Shown: piece by piece, positions 38,469 to 47,814 of the stretch
Layout: each line of letters begins with the position of its first letter
How positions within the stretch are numbered: position 1 is the stretch's first letter
DNA from: Hyphococcus sp.
Lineage (GTDB): Bacteria > Pseudomonadota > Alphaproteobacteria > Caulobacterales > Parvularculaceae
Direction: 5' to 3'
Assembly (NCBI GenBank): GCA_021776415.1
Contig: JAJFFY010000070.1
Span: 1-52,887, forward strand
DNA: 52,887 nucleotides
Made by a program: the position numbers and the translations under genes
Notes under the pieces: generated by a model
Told to the model about the DNA's origin: nothing
What the model saw: the letters and a program-made list of their open reading frames with translations, nothing else
Databases searched by the model: none

Positions 38469-39920
38469 TCACACGCCTAACTTCGCCAATTCACCCGCCA
38501 GCGCATTAGCGTGCTTGGTAATATCTCCGGCGCCAAGGCAGATGACATAGTCGCCGGGTTCGGCAATGTCGGCGACAAGCTTCGGCAAATCTTTAAAACT
38601 CGCCAGCGCGCGCGCGTCGCGGTGGCCGTGGGATTTTAGGCCGGATACCAGCGCGTCTCGGTTAACACCTTTTATCGGCGCCTCGCCGGCGGCGTAAACA
38701 TCCGTAATCAGAGCAATATCCGCCTCATTCATGCAACCGCAAAAATCGTCGAAAAGATCATGCAGCCGCGAATAGCGATGCGGCTGGACGACAGCGATCA
38801 CCTTACCGCTCGCAACCTCGCGCGCAGCGCGCAGGACGGCGGCGATTTCCACCGGGTGGTGGCCGTAATCGTCAATAATTTTAACGCCGTTCCATTCGCC
38901 CGCATGAGTAAAGCGCCGCTTGACGCCAGCAAAGCCTGCAAAACCCGACTTGATAATGGCGTCACTGGCGCCGAGGCGCTTGGCGATGATCGCCGCCGGC
39001 AATGAGTTCAAGACATTATGGACGCCGAGCATTGGCAAGACGACCTGTTCGATCCGGCCGACCTCCTTGCCGCGCTCACGAAAGACGATGTCGTAGATCG
39101 AGGCGTCTTCTTGATAGCTGATTTTTTCCGCGCGCACATCGGCCTGCGGGTTCGCGCCATAGGTGATCAGTCGGCGGTCGGTGACGCGCCCGACCAGCGC
39201 CTGGACCTCCGGATGATCGAGACAGACGACGCCAAATCCATAAAACGGCGTGTTCTCAATAAACGTATCAAACGCATCGCGGAGGTTTTCAAACCCGCCC
39301 CAATGGTCGAGATGCTCGGGGTCGATATTGGTGACCACAGCAATGGTCGTCGGCAGGCGGATGAATGTGCCGTCGGATTCGTCAGCCTCAACAACCATCC
39401 AGTCGCCCTCGCCAAGGCGGGCGTTGGTTCCATAGGCGTTGATGACGCCGCCATTAATCACCGTCGGGTCGAGCTTGGCTTCATCGAGCAGTGCGGCGAC
39501 CATGGTTGTCGTCGTCGTCTTACCATGGGTGCCGGCGACCGAAATGGTCCATTTCAGGCGCATCAATTCGGCCAGCATGTCAGCGCGGCGCACCACCGGA
39601 ATATGGCGCGCGCGCGCGGCGGCGGCTTCCGGGTTGTCGCGGCGGATCGCAGTTGAAATGACGACCGCTTCTGCGCCCTTCACATGATCCGGGGAATGGC
39701 CGATCTCAATCTTGATGCCCTTGTCGCGCAGCCGTTGAACATTAGCGCTGTCGGCGACATCGCTGCCGCGCACCTCATAGCCGAGATTGTGCATCACCTC
39801 GGCAATGCCGCTCATGCCGATGCCGCCAATGCCGACAAAATGGACGACCCCAACGCCAAAGGGCAGCCGAATTTTGATCTTCGGCGGGTCGAGCTTCGAA
39901 AATTTATCCGTCTTCGTCAT
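38469..39920 (-). CDS. murC: UDP-N-acetylmuramate--L-alanine ligase
   Basis: Mur ligase of 483 residues that adds L-Ala to UDP-MurNAc. The N-terminal Rossmann fold shows [17 protein letters not shown], the ATP loop is [18 protein letters not shown], and later motifs include [20 protein letters not shown], and [18 protein letters not shown] of the C-terminal domain. Length is normal. It is the first gene after the 178-bp hairpin-rich gap following murG, so it may have its own promoter or be separately regulated. Confidence 0.97.
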   Translation of the reverse strand: MTKTDKFSKLDPPKIKIRLPFGVGVVHFVGIGGIGMSGIAEVMHNLGYEVRGSDVADSANVQRLRDKGIKIEIGHSPDHVKGAEAVVISTAIRRDNPEAAAARARHIPVVRRADMLAELMRLKWTISVAGTHGKTTTTTMVAALLDEAKLDPTVINGGVINAYGTNARLGEGDWMVVEADESDGTFIRLPTTIAVVTNIDPEHLDHWGGFENLRDAFDTFIENTPFYGFGVVCLDHPEVQALVGRVTDRRLITYGANPQADVRAEKISYQEDASIYDIVFRERGKEVGRIEQVVLPMLGVHNVLNSLPAAIIAKRLGASDAIIKSGFAGFAGVKRRFTHAGEWNGVKIIDDYGHHPVEIAAVLRAAREVASGKVIAVVQPHRYSRLHDLFDDFCGCMNEADIALITDVYAAGEAPIKGVNRDALVSGLKSHGHRDARALASFKDLPKLVADIAEPGDYVICLGAGDITKHANALAGELAKLGV

Positions 39921-39973
39921 AATACTCTCACGCCGCCCCGCTTTGTCTCATCGGGCGGCTCTCACATATACCA

Positions 39974-40107
39974 ACGGTCATAAAGAATGACCGTCTGTGC
40001 ATTCAAGCGCCACGCAGGCTTTCGCGCCATAAGGCGCGGCAGCCAACCACAATTAACAATGGCGGCCTTGCCAAAGTGCAAAATGAAAAGCTCATTTTGC
40101 ACTTTGG
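39974..40107. repeat. three hairpins in the murG-murC gap
   Basis: (1) ACGGTCAT at 39974-39981 with ATGACCGT at 39987-39994. (2) CGCGCC at 40023-40028 with GGCGCG at 40033-40038. (3) a perfect 16-bp stem, CCAAAGTGCAAAATGA at 40071-40086 with its complement at 40092-40107 and a 5-nt loop; the right arm covers the last murG codons and its stop. No U-tract follows, so a classic terminator is unlikely. This is the only large gap between mraZ and murB. Confidence 0.75.
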
Positions 40108-41213
40108 TATAATCCTTCAACCAGGTCGGCCAGGGCCGAGGCCGCGCCGGACCGCACCCTGCCTTTTGCCGCTTCGGCCATCAATTGCAAGCGCCTCGGG
40201 TTAACAAACAGGCCTTCCAGCGCCTTGCCAAGGCTGGTTTCATTAAATTCAGATTCCGGCAAGACAATGGCGGCGCTTGCCCCGGAAATGTCACGCGACA
40301 GAACCTCAGCGTTGCCGCTCTGGTGGTCGTCCATGGCGATCGCCAGGGGCACGAGCACGGCGCCGCGGCCGATCGCTGAAAGCTCAGTCACGGTCGAGGC
40401 GCCGGCGCGCGAGACAATCAGATGCGCGGCGGCCATGCGGTTGGGCAGGTCTGCGAAAAACGGCGCGATCTCCGCACGCACGCCCGCCGCCGCATAGCCG
40501 GCTTTGACTTGCTCGATGTCGTCCTCACGTACCTGATGAACCACTGTGAGGCGCTGGCGAATATCGTCCGGAATGCCGGCAATCGCCTTGACCGGCGCGG
40601 CGGAGAAAATACTCGCGCCCTGGCTGCCGCCGAAAATCAACAAGCTGATATCGCCGCCAGCGGTGACCGGCGTGAAGGCGGCATTGCTCAGCGCCGCCAC
40701 CGCATCGCGTACGGGATTGCCAACCTCAACCGCATCAACGCCGGCGGGCAGCTTTTCCAGCACCGGAAAAGCATGGGCGACAAACGCCGCGCCCTTTACC
40801 AGCATCCGGTTAGCGCGCCCGAGAACGCCGTTTTGTTCGTGTACGCCATAAGGAATACCAGATAGCGACGCGGCTTTCATCGCCGGAAACGACGGATAGC
40901 CGCCAAAGCCGATAGCGGCGGCGGGTTTGAGTTTTCGATACTTGCCAAGCGCGGTAAGGATGCCTTGCGCGACCGATGCCGCCGCCAGCCCTTTCGCCGC
41001 CAGCCCGCCAACCGATGCGGTGGCGGCGGAAATCTGAAACTTCTGATCCGCCGGAAAGCTTTCCGCATAACGCGCACCGCGCGCATCCGTCACCAGCAAC
41101 ACCTGGCGCCCACGGCGTTTTAACTCCTGCGCCAAGGCCTCAGCCGGGAACATGTGCCCGCCAGTGCCGCCAGCAGCGAGCACAATGGGTCGATTATCGG
41201 CGCCCACGCTCAC
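40092..41213 (-). CDS. murG: lipid II synthase (GlcNAc transferase MurG)
   Basis: GT28 enzyme of 373 residues converting lipid I to lipid II on the inner membrane. The glycine-rich acceptor loop is LAAGGTGGHMFPAEALA, the second loop is IGFGGYPSFPAMKAA with GVHEQNGVLGRANR, and the donor side shows LIFGGSQGASIF and SRAGASTVTELSAIGRGAVLVPL. I chose GTG 41213 because it gives the 4-nt GTGA overlap with the ftsW stop and has AAGGACA upstream; the open frame to a TTG at 41237 adds eight residues inside ftsW. Its 3' end is folded into the 16-bp hairpin. Confidence 0.96.
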   Translation of the reverse strand: MSVGADNRPIVLAAGGTGGHMFPAEALAQELKRRGRQVLLVTDARGARYAESFPADQKFQISAATASVGGLAAKGLAAASVAQGILTALGKYRKLKPAAAIGFGGYPSFPAMKAASLSGIPYGVHEQNGVLGRANRMLVKGAAFVAHAFPVLEKLPAGVDAVEVGNPVRDAVAALSNAAFTPVTAGGDISLLIFGGSQGASIFSAAPVKAIAGIPDDIRQRLTVVHQVREDDIEQVKAGYAAAGVRAEIAPFFADLPNRMAAAHLIVSRAGASTVTELSAIGRGAVLVPLAIAMDDHQSGNAEVLSRDISGASAAIVLPESEFNETSLGKALEGLFVNPRRLQLMAEAAKGRVRSGAASALADLVEGLYQSAK

Positions 41214-42346
41214 GGCATGATGTCCTTGCGCCGCCAAATACCCTGATGGGTGCGCGTCAAGGCGATGATGAGGCCAACCGCAAGTCCGGTCGCCAACAGC
41301 GACGAGCCGCCATAGGAAAAGAACGGCAGCGTCATCCCCTTGGTCGGCAGCGCGCGCAAGGAAACGCCGATATTAATGATCGCCTGAAGCCCGATCATCG
41401 CGGAAAGGCCGCAAACCGCGCATTGCGCAAAGATCCCGCGCCGCGTCGCGGCAACCGCAAAAGCGCGCACCACAAAAATTGTAAACAGGACGATAATCAC
41501 TATGCCGATGGCAAGGCCATATTCTTCCGTCGCGGCGGCGAAAATAAAATCCGTATGCGCATCGGGAAGCCCGCCTTTCACCGGCAGCGCATCGCCGCGC
41601 CCGATCAGCCCGCCATTGGCGATGGTGTCGATGGAGGCGTCGGCCTGATAGGTCTCCGTTGCGCCAGGATGTAAAAATCCGTCAATCCGCGTCGCAACAT
41701 GGTCGGAAAGGAAATAGCCGGTAGTGAGCGCAACCGTGCCGACGCCCGCCAACAGCACAATCCACATCCAGCTCCAGCCGGCGATGAAAAACATCACCGC
41801 CCATACCATCGTCACCAGCACCCATTGTCCGAAATCAGGCTGCATTAACAACAGCGCGGCAAAGACGGCGTATAGCCCCATGGCAATGGCGCCGCCCGGA
41901 AAGCGAGGATCGCGCGCGCCTTCCGCCAGCATCCAGGCCGCGGCGATAATAAAGCCGGGTTTGGCGAACTCCGAGGGTTGCAAGGTCATAACGCCAAGGT
42001 CGATCCACCGCGCCGATCCGTTTACGGCGCCGGAGAACAACAATGTCACCGCCATCAGGATGACGGCGCCGACGAACACCACGACGCCAAGGCGGCGCGC
42101 CTGCAATGGCGATAAAAACGATACGCCAAAGATCGCTCCGATCGCCGGGACCATGAAAACCGACTGGCGGATCGGAAAGTGAAAGTCGTTTGCGATATGA
42201 AGCCGCGCCGCCGCCGCCGGCCCCGCCGCCATCAGGACAATCATGCCGATCAGCATGATCGGTGCGAGCACCGCCAGCAAAGTGTGGTCGACCGACCACC
42301 ACCAGCGGCCCAAAACCGAAACATCCGCGCGCGAGACCTGTCTCAT
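41210..42346 (-). CDS. ftsW: peptidoglycan glycosyltransferase FtsW
   Basis: SEDS polymerase of 378 residues with about ten membrane helices. It uses lipid II for septal wall synthesis with FtsI. Family marks are the extracellular loop region containing GSARWIDLG, the LQPSEFAKPG motif with the catalytic-site approach, and the C-terminal GMTLPFFSYGGSSL. The ends overlap murD and murG by 4 nt each, giving tight coupling of precursor ligase, polymerase and lipid II synthase. Confidence 0.95.
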   Translation of the reverse strand: MRQVSRADVSVLGRWWWSVDHTLLAVLAPIMLIGMIVLMAAGPAAAARLHIANDFHFPIRQSVFMVPAIGAIFGVSFLSPLQARRLGVVVFVGAVILMAVTLLFSGAVNGSARWIDLGVMTLQPSEFAKPGFIIAAAWMLAEGARDPRFPGGAIAMGLYAVFAALLLMQPDFGQWVLVTMVWAVMFFIAGWSWMWIVLLAGVGTVALTTGYFLSDHVATRIDGFLHPGATETYQADASIDTIANGGLIGRGDALPVKGGLPDAHTDFIFAAATEEYGLAIGIVIIVLFTIFVVRAFAVAATRRGIFAQCAVCGLSAMIGLQAIINIGVSLRALPTKGMTLPFFSYGGSSLLATGLAVGLIIALTRTHQGIWRRKDIMP

Positions 42347-43755
42347 GCGGCCTCCCCATTGGCGGACGCCAGCTCATTAACAATCGCGCGAAAGGCGGCG
42401 CCGCGTTCAATAAAATTTTTGTACTGATCGAAAGATGCACAAGCCGGCGACAGCACAATGGTCGGCGCCGGCGCTGTGCTCGCCGCCGCATCCGCATAGG
42501 CCGCCGCTGTCGCTTCCGCCAGGTTAGAAAAGATCAGGCAATCGGCCTCTGCACCCAGCTGTTTATTAAACAAAGCCGCCGCCTCGCCATAGAAATAGGC
42601 GCGGCGCACGGCGCCCAGCTTGCCTTTGAGGGTCGCCGCGCCGCCATCTTTCGGCTTGCCGCCGGCGATCCAGAAAATATCATCAAAGGTCGCGAGCGCG
42701 CGCATGGCGGCGTCGGCATTGGTGGCTTTGGAATCGTTGATGAAGACAACCTTGCCGAACCGCGCGACCTCTTCCATTCGGTGCGCCAGCCCGGTAAACC
42801 GTTCCGCCGCCTTCACCACCAGCGCCGCCGGAACGCCGAGCGCAACGCAAACGCCGAGCGCGGCCGCTGCGTTTTGATGATTATGCGCGCCGCGCAAAGC
42901 CCGCGCCCGCGTCAGGTCGCCGGCCTTGGTTGTCTTGCCGTCAAAATTATAAAACAGATCACCGCCCAGCGCATAAGCGCCGCGTCCGAGCGTTCCCTGC
43001 GCCGATATCGGCACAACGCGCGCACCGCCATTGGCCATCATCGCCGTGCAGATCACCTGCCCGTAACCATCATCAACGCCAACAACGGCAACATCGTCTT
43101 TAGTCTGATTAAGGAAAATCCGTTTCTTGGCTGCAAGATAAGCCTCAACCGTGCCGTGGCGGTCGATATGGTCCGGCGTCAGATTTAAGAACACCGCTAT
43201 ATCGGCGCGCAGGCTGTAGGTCAGGTCGAGCTGAAACGAGGAAAGCTCGAGCACATAAATTGAGTTCTTCTCCGGCGCCGGCAAAGACAATGCCGCCTCG
43301 CCAATATTGCCGCCGACATAAGCCTCCTCGCCAACCTCGCGCAGGATATGTCCGATCAGCGCGACCGTGGTCGATTTCCCGTTCGATCCGGTAACCGCAA
43401 TAATGCGCGGGCGTTCTTCGGCGGGCAGCGCATTGATCGCGCGGGCGAAATATTCAATGTCGCCAAGTACCGCAATATTTTCGAGCCGCGCCTTGCGGAC
43501 AATCGGATGCGGCTTTGGATGGGTCAGCGGCACGCCGGGGCTGACGACCACCGCCGCCATCTCTTTCCACGGCCATTTTTTGGGGTGTTCGGCGCGATAT
43601 TCCGTATCCGCTGTTTTCTCGCGCGCCCGGGCGCTCTCGTCCCAGGTAAATACTTTCGCCCCCGACGCAACCAGTGCTTCGCAGGTCGCAATACCGGAAA
43701 CGCCGAGACCGAATACGCCGATCGACTGGTTTTTAACGTCAGGGATCAAAATCAT
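42343..43755 (-). CDS. murD: UDP-N-acetylmuramoylalanine--D-glutamate ligase
   Basis: Mur ligase of 470 residues adding D-Glu. It has the N-terminal VFGLGVSGIATCEAL dinucleotide-like fold, ATP loop VTGSNGKSTTVALIGHIL, LNLTPDHIDRHGTVEAYLAAK, and the C-terminal FINDSKATNADAAMRAL followed by WIAGGKPKDGG. Length and motifs are ordinary. It begins 8 nt after mraY stops and overlaps ftsW by 4 nt. Confidence 0.97.
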   Translation of the reverse strand: MILIPDVKNQSIGVFGLGVSGIATCEALVASGAKVFTWDESARAREKTADTEYRAEHPKKWPWKEMAAVVVSPGVPLTHPKPHPIVRKARLENIAVLGDIEYFARAINALPAEERPRIIAVTGSNGKSTTVALIGHILREVGEEAYVGGNIGEAALSLPAPEKNSIYVLELSSFQLDLTYSLRADIAVFLNLTPDHIDRHGTVEAYLAAKKRIFLNQTKDDVAVVGVDDGYGQVICTAMMANGGARVVPISAQGTLGRGAYALGGDLFYNFDGKTTKAGDLTRARALRGAHNHQNAAAALGVCVALGVPAALVVKAAERFTGLAHRMEEVARFGKVVFINDSKATNADAAMRALATFDDIFWIAGGKPKDGGAATLKGKLGAVRRAYFYGEAAALFNKQLGAEADCLIFSNLAEATAAAYADAAASTAPAPTIVLSPACASFDQYKNFIERGAAFRAIVNELASANGEAA

Positions 43756-43763
43756 CTGGCGGC

Positions 43764-44897
43764 CTATCGCAATTTCAACGTGGCAAGGCCGATCAACGCC
43801 AAGATCACCGCGACAATCCAGAAGCGGATGACGATGGTCGATTCCTTCCAGCCCAGCTGCTCAAAGTGATGGTGAATTGGCGCCATGCGAAAGACCCGTC
43901 TGCCGGTCAGTTTAAACGACGCAATCTGGATCATCACCGACAGACCTTCCAATACAAAAAGGCCGCCGACAATCGCCAGAACGATTTCATGTTTTGTCGC
44001 AACTGCAATCGCGCCGATGGCGCCGCCCAGCGCCAGCGAGCCGGTATCGCCCATGAAGATTGCGGCCGGCGGCGCGTTGAACCACAAAAATCCGAGCCCG
44101 GCGCCGACAATCGCCCCGCAAATCACCGCAAGCTCACCCGCGCCCGGTACAAAAGGCACACCGAGATAGCCGGCATAGATCGCGTTGCCCACAAGATAGG
44201 CAATCGCCGCATAGGTCGCCGCCGCAATCATCACCGGTACGGTCGCCAGACCATCAAGACCGTCGGTGAGATTGACGGTGTTGGACGCGCCGACAATCAC
44301 GAAAGCCGCGAAAGGCACGATAAAAATTCCGAACGGCACGCCCGGCGCATTGAACCATTGCTCAAACAGACGCACCGGGAAAAACGGCACGCCGACCGAG
44401 GTCGCAATGCCTGCCGGCGCATCGGGCGCCGCCGACAATGCGGTCATGCAGAAATAGCCTGCCAGCAAAGCGACGGCAAATTGCACCACCAGTTTCAAAC
44501 TGCCGACAAGGCCGTCGGCGCTTTGCTTGCTCACTTTCAGATAGTCATCAATGAACCCGAGAACGCCGAAGGAGAGCGTGACGCCCATCACGATCCAGAT
44601 GTAAATATTGTCGAGACGCGCCCAGAGAAAGGTCGCGACCGTCAATGAGAACAGGATTAAAATCCCGCCCATGGTCGGGGTGCCGGCTTTTTCAATAATA
44701 TGGCTTTGCGGTCCATCAGTTCGGATCGGCTGACCGTGGCCCTGCTTGCGCCGCATCCAGCGGATCAGCGAGGGGCCGAGCACAAATGAAATGATCAGCG
44801 CCGTCATGATGGCGCCGCCGGTGCGAAATGTCAGATAGCGGAAAACATTGAACAGCTGAAATTGGTCCGCATAAGGCGTCAACAGATGATAGAGCAT
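43764..44897 (-). CDS. mraY: phospho-N-acetylmuramoyl-pentapeptide transferase
   Basis: Polytopic membrane enzyme of 377 residues, about ten helices, making lipid I from UDP-MurNAc-pentapeptide and undecaprenyl phosphate. Active-site loops are visible: [20 protein letters not shown] with the DD pair, [13 protein letters not shown], and the C-terminal [11 protein letters not shown] with the HHH cluster. The start shares one base with the murF stop (TAATG). It is a target of several nucleoside antibiotics in other species. Confidence 0.97.
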   Translation of the reverse strand: MLYHLLTPYADQFQLFNVFRYLTFRTGGAIMTALIISFVLGPSLIRWMRRKQGHGQPIRTDGPQSHIIEKAGTPTMGGILILFSLTVATFLWARLDNIYIWIVMGVTLSFGVLGFIDDYLKVSKQSADGLVGSLKLVVQFAVALLAGYFCMTALSAAPDAPAGIATSVGVPFFPVRLFEQWFNAPGVPFGIFIVPFAAFVIVGASNTVNLTDGLDGLATVPVMIAAATYAAIAYLVGNAIYAGYLGVPFVPGAGELAVICGAIVGAGLGFLWFNAPPAAIFMGDTGSLALGGAIGAIAVATKHEIVLAIVGGLFVLEGLSVMIQIASFKLTGRRVFRMAPIHHHFEQLGWKESTIVIRFWIVAVILALIGLATLKLR

Positions 44898-46375
44898 TAA
44901 TGAGTGCTTTCTTGTTTTATACTTTCGGCTTGTTTTGCATGTTCACCAAGAGCGCGCGCCACCGCGCTCACCTTCGAGGCGTTGGAACCTTTTACCATCA
45001 CCACATCGCCGGGACGGATTGCAGCTTCCACCGCGCCCACCAGACCGACGGCAGAGCCCGCATAAAGGCCACGCATCTCCGGCGGCAACCGCCCCCATAA
45101 ATGACGCATCATTTCCCCCGCTGCGTAGACCTGGTCAACCTTTGCTGCAAGCAGCGCATCGACGAGCCCGGCATGGAGCGCGCGCGCATCCTCACCGAGT
45201 TCGAGCATCTCTCCAAGGACAGCAATGCGCCGCCCGCCAGCGCCGACCGGCGCCGCACCCAACAGGCCAATCGCCGCCGCCATCGACGCCGGATTGGCGT
45301 TATAGCTTTCATCAATCAACAGCGCCTCGCCGCCATCCATAGGGATCACCGCTCTGGCGCCGCGCCCCTCCGCCGGGGACAACGCCGCCAGCGCCGCAAT
45401 CGCCGGGTCAAGCGCCGCACCAACGGCGTCCGCCGCCGCCAAAGCCGCCAGCATATTCAACGCCTGATGGCGCCCGGCAATGCCAACCGCGAACGCCATC
45501 GCGCTGCCTTTGATATTGACCTTAAGGCGCGCGCCATCGCCGTCAGCCTGATAGTCCAGCAATTGAAAATCTGCGCCCTCGCCCTCGCCGAAAGTGATAT
45601 AGCCGGCAGCGCCAGCAGTTTCAGCGCGCGCTTTCAGCAATCCGAAATGCGCATTATCGATTGGCAAAATTGCAATGCCGCCGGGCGCCAGCCCGGTAAA
45701 GATTTCCGCCTTCGCTTCGGCGATTTCTTCAACCGATTTAAAAAACTCAAGATGCGCGGCGGCGACAGTGGTGACAATCGCCACATGCGGACGCACCAGC
45801 CCGGCGAGCGGCATGATTTCACCCGGATGCGACATGCCAATCTCGAAGACGCCAAACGCCGCATGCATCGGCAGGCGCGACAGCGTTAATGGAACGCCCC
45901 AGTGATTGTTGAAACTTTTGTCCGCCGCATGAACCTCACCGCCGACAGCGAGGATAGCGCGGAGAATTTCCTTGGTGCTGGTTTTCCCTACGCTGCCGGT
46001 AATGGCGATGCGTTTGCCGAAATTGCGCATCCGCGCGGCGAGCGCCAGATCGCGCAAACCCTGTAGCGTGTCGCCGACCACCAGAAGCGGCGCGCCCTCC
46101 GGCGCATCTTCCGGCGCACGCGCGACCAGCGCCGCGGCGGCGCCGGCTTCAAAGGCTCTGGTTAAAAACTCGTGGCCGTCTCGCGCATCGCGCAAGGCGA
46201 CGAAGATTTCGCCCGGCTTCAGGCTGCGGGTATCAATTGAAACACCGCTTGCGGACCACTCCTCCGCCGTCCATCCCTTCGGATCGCCGCCTCTGGCGCA
46301 AAGCGCGCCGCCGGTCGCGGCCGCGGCTTCATAGGCAGTCCATAGATTTTCATTGACCTGTATGTCTATCATCAC
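44897..46375 (-). CDS. murF: UDP-MurNAc-tripeptide--D-Ala-D-Ala ligase
   Basis: Mur ligase of 492 residues that attaches the dipeptide made by Ddl. ATP loop [47 protein letters not shown] and the C-terminal [20 protein letters not shown] are family signatures. Two overlapping starts exist: GTG 46375 (4-nt overlap with the murE stop) and ATG 46372 (1-nt overlap); AAGGA upstream could serve either, and they differ by one residue. The C-terminal tail is Glu/Gln/Lys-rich. Confidence 0.96.
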   Translation of the reverse strand: MMIDIQVNENLWTAYEAAAATGGALCARGGDPKGWTAEEWSASGVSIDTRSLKPGEIFVALRDARDGHEFLTRAFEAGAAAALVARAPEDAPEGAPLLVVGDTLQGLRDLALAARMRNFGKRIAITGSVGKTSTKEILRAILAVGGEVHAADKSFNNHWGVPLTLSRLPMHAAFGVFEIGMSHPGEIMPLAGLVRPHVAIVTTVAAAHLEFFKSVEEIAEAKAEIFTGLAPGGIAILPIDNAHFGLLKARAETAGAAGYITFGEGEGADFQLLDYQADGDGARLKVNIKGSAMAFAVGIAGRHQALNMLAALAAADAVGAALDPAIAALAALSPAEGRGARAVIPMDGGEALLIDESYNANPASMAAAIGLLGAAPVGAGGRRIAVLGEMLELGEDARALHAGLVDALLAAKVDQVYAAGEMMRHLWGRLPPEMRGLYAGSAVGLVGAVEAAIRPGDVVMVKGSNASKVSAVARALGEHAKQAESIKQESTH

Positions 46376-47814
46376 CCGAGTTCCTTTGATCGGCTCAACG
46401 CTTCGGCCGCCTCGCGCGCAACTTCAAGATCGTTGAACGCAAGAGTTTCATCCCCCACCACCTGACCGGCCTCGTGTCCTTTCCCCGCAATCAACAACAC
46501 GTCGCCCGCCTTTAACATCGCGGTCCCCGCCGCAATCGCCTCGCGTCTGTCGCCTATCTCCGTAGCTTTCCGACACCCGGCCAGTATCTCCCGCCGGATC
46601 ACCGCCGGGTCTTCGTTGCGCGGATTGTCGTCAGTAACGATGACGATATCCGCATTGCCTGCTGCCGCCCGCCCCATCATCGGGCGTTTGGCTTTGTCGC
46701 GGTCCCCGCCGGCGCCGATAATTGCAATCAACCGGCCTTCCGTATGCGGACGCAATCCCTTAAGCGCCGTCGCCACCGCATCTGGCGTATGGGAGTAGTC
46801 GATATAGACCGCCGCTCCTTTGATGCGCGCCGCCAGCTGCATGCGCCCCGGCACGGGGTTGAGGCTCTCCAAATTCCCAAGCACATCCGCAGCCGGCGCG
46901 CCAGAGGCGATAACAATACCCGCCGCCAGTAATGCATTTTCAGCCTGGAAGGCCCCGACCAGCGGCAGGTTCAAATCATAGGCGGTCCCAAAGACGGCAA
47001 CGCTGACATTAAGGCCGGCTGCATGGGGCTCGACTTTTGTCAGTTTGAGGTCGGTTGCCGCTGCGCCAACACCTATAACTTTCACGCCGCGCCTTGTCGC
47101 CACATCGCAAAACTGCCCGGCATATTCACTGCTGTAGTTGACCACCGCGACGCCGCCCTCATCCAGCAGCTCCGAAAACAACCGCAGCTTGGCATTCAGG
47201 TAACCGTCAAAGCCTTGATGATAGTCGAGATGGTCCTGGGTAAGATTGGTGAAGGCGGCAATCTTGAACTTGACCGCATCGGCGCGATGTTGCGCCAGGC
47301 CATGGCTCGAGACTTCCATCGCTAAATGAGTGACGCCGGCGGCAGTCATCTGGTCCAGCATCTTATGCAGCGTGACCGGTTCTGGAGTTGTGTGGGCGAG
47401 CTTGGCGGAAAATGTTTTCCAGCGCACGCCGAGTGTTCCGAGACTGGCGCTGTTGCGCCCGAGCCGTTCCCAAATTTGTGCGGCGAACAGGGCGGTTGAT
47501 GTCTTGCCATTGGTGCCAGTGATCCCGGCGATGATTTCCGGCTGACGCGCAAAGAACTGCGCCGCCATATGCGCCAGCCGCTGGCGCGGCTCTTGGTCAA
47601 CGACAATCGGCAGGTTTGAGCGCGCACCCGGACGCGCCAAAATCGCCGCCGCCCCTCTCTCTTCCGCCTGCGGAATAAATTTTGCACCATCAGCAAGTAC
47701 GCCCGGCAGCGCCGCGAACAAAAACCCGCGCTCCACTGCGCGGCTGTCTGCGGTCAGACCTTTAATATCGGGATCTGTTGTAAACGCCTCACCGGCCAAC
47801 TGCGATAATCTCAC
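46372..47814 (-). CDS. murE: UDP-MurNAc-L-Ala-D-Glu--meso-DAP ligase
   Basis: Mur ligase of 480 residues. ATP loop GITGTNGKTSTALFAAQI, TTPEPVTLHKML, MEVSSHGLAQHR, and DYSHTPDAVATALKGLRPH are present. The specificity motif is DNPR in VTDDNPRNEDP, which selects meso-diaminopimelate, so the wall is of the usual Gram-negative DAP type. It overlaps ftsI at its start and murF at its end by 4 nt each. Confidence 0.97.
   Translation of the reverse strand: MRLSQLAGEAFTTDPDIKGLTADSRAVERGFLFAALPGVLADGAKFIPQAEERGAAAILARPGARSNLPIVVDQEPRQRLAHMAAQFFARQPEIIAGITGTNGKTSTALFAAQIWERLGRNSASLGTLGVRWKTFSAKLAHTTPEPVTLHKMLDQMTAAGVTHLAMEVSSHGLAQHRADAVKFKIAAFTNLTQDHLDYHQGFDGYLNAKLRLFSELLDEGGVAVVNYSSEYAGQFCDVATRRGVKVIGVGAAATDLKLTKVEPHAAGLNVSVAVFGTAYDLNLPLVGAFQAENALLAAGIVIASGAPAADVLGNLESLNPVPGRMQLAARIKGAAVYIDYSHTPDAVATALKGLRPHTEGRLIAIIGAGGDRDKAKRPMMGRAAAGNADIVIVTDDNPRNEDPAVIRREILAGCRKATEIGDRREAIAAGTAMLKAGDVLLIAGKGHEAGQVVGDETLAFNDLEVAREAAEALSRSKELG

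Noticed and set aside
40071..40107. The 16-bp hairpin as an intrinsic terminator of murG
   Set aside because: No U-tract follows the stem on the transcribed strand, and on this strand murG is downstream of the operon start and is followed by murC, which needs expression.
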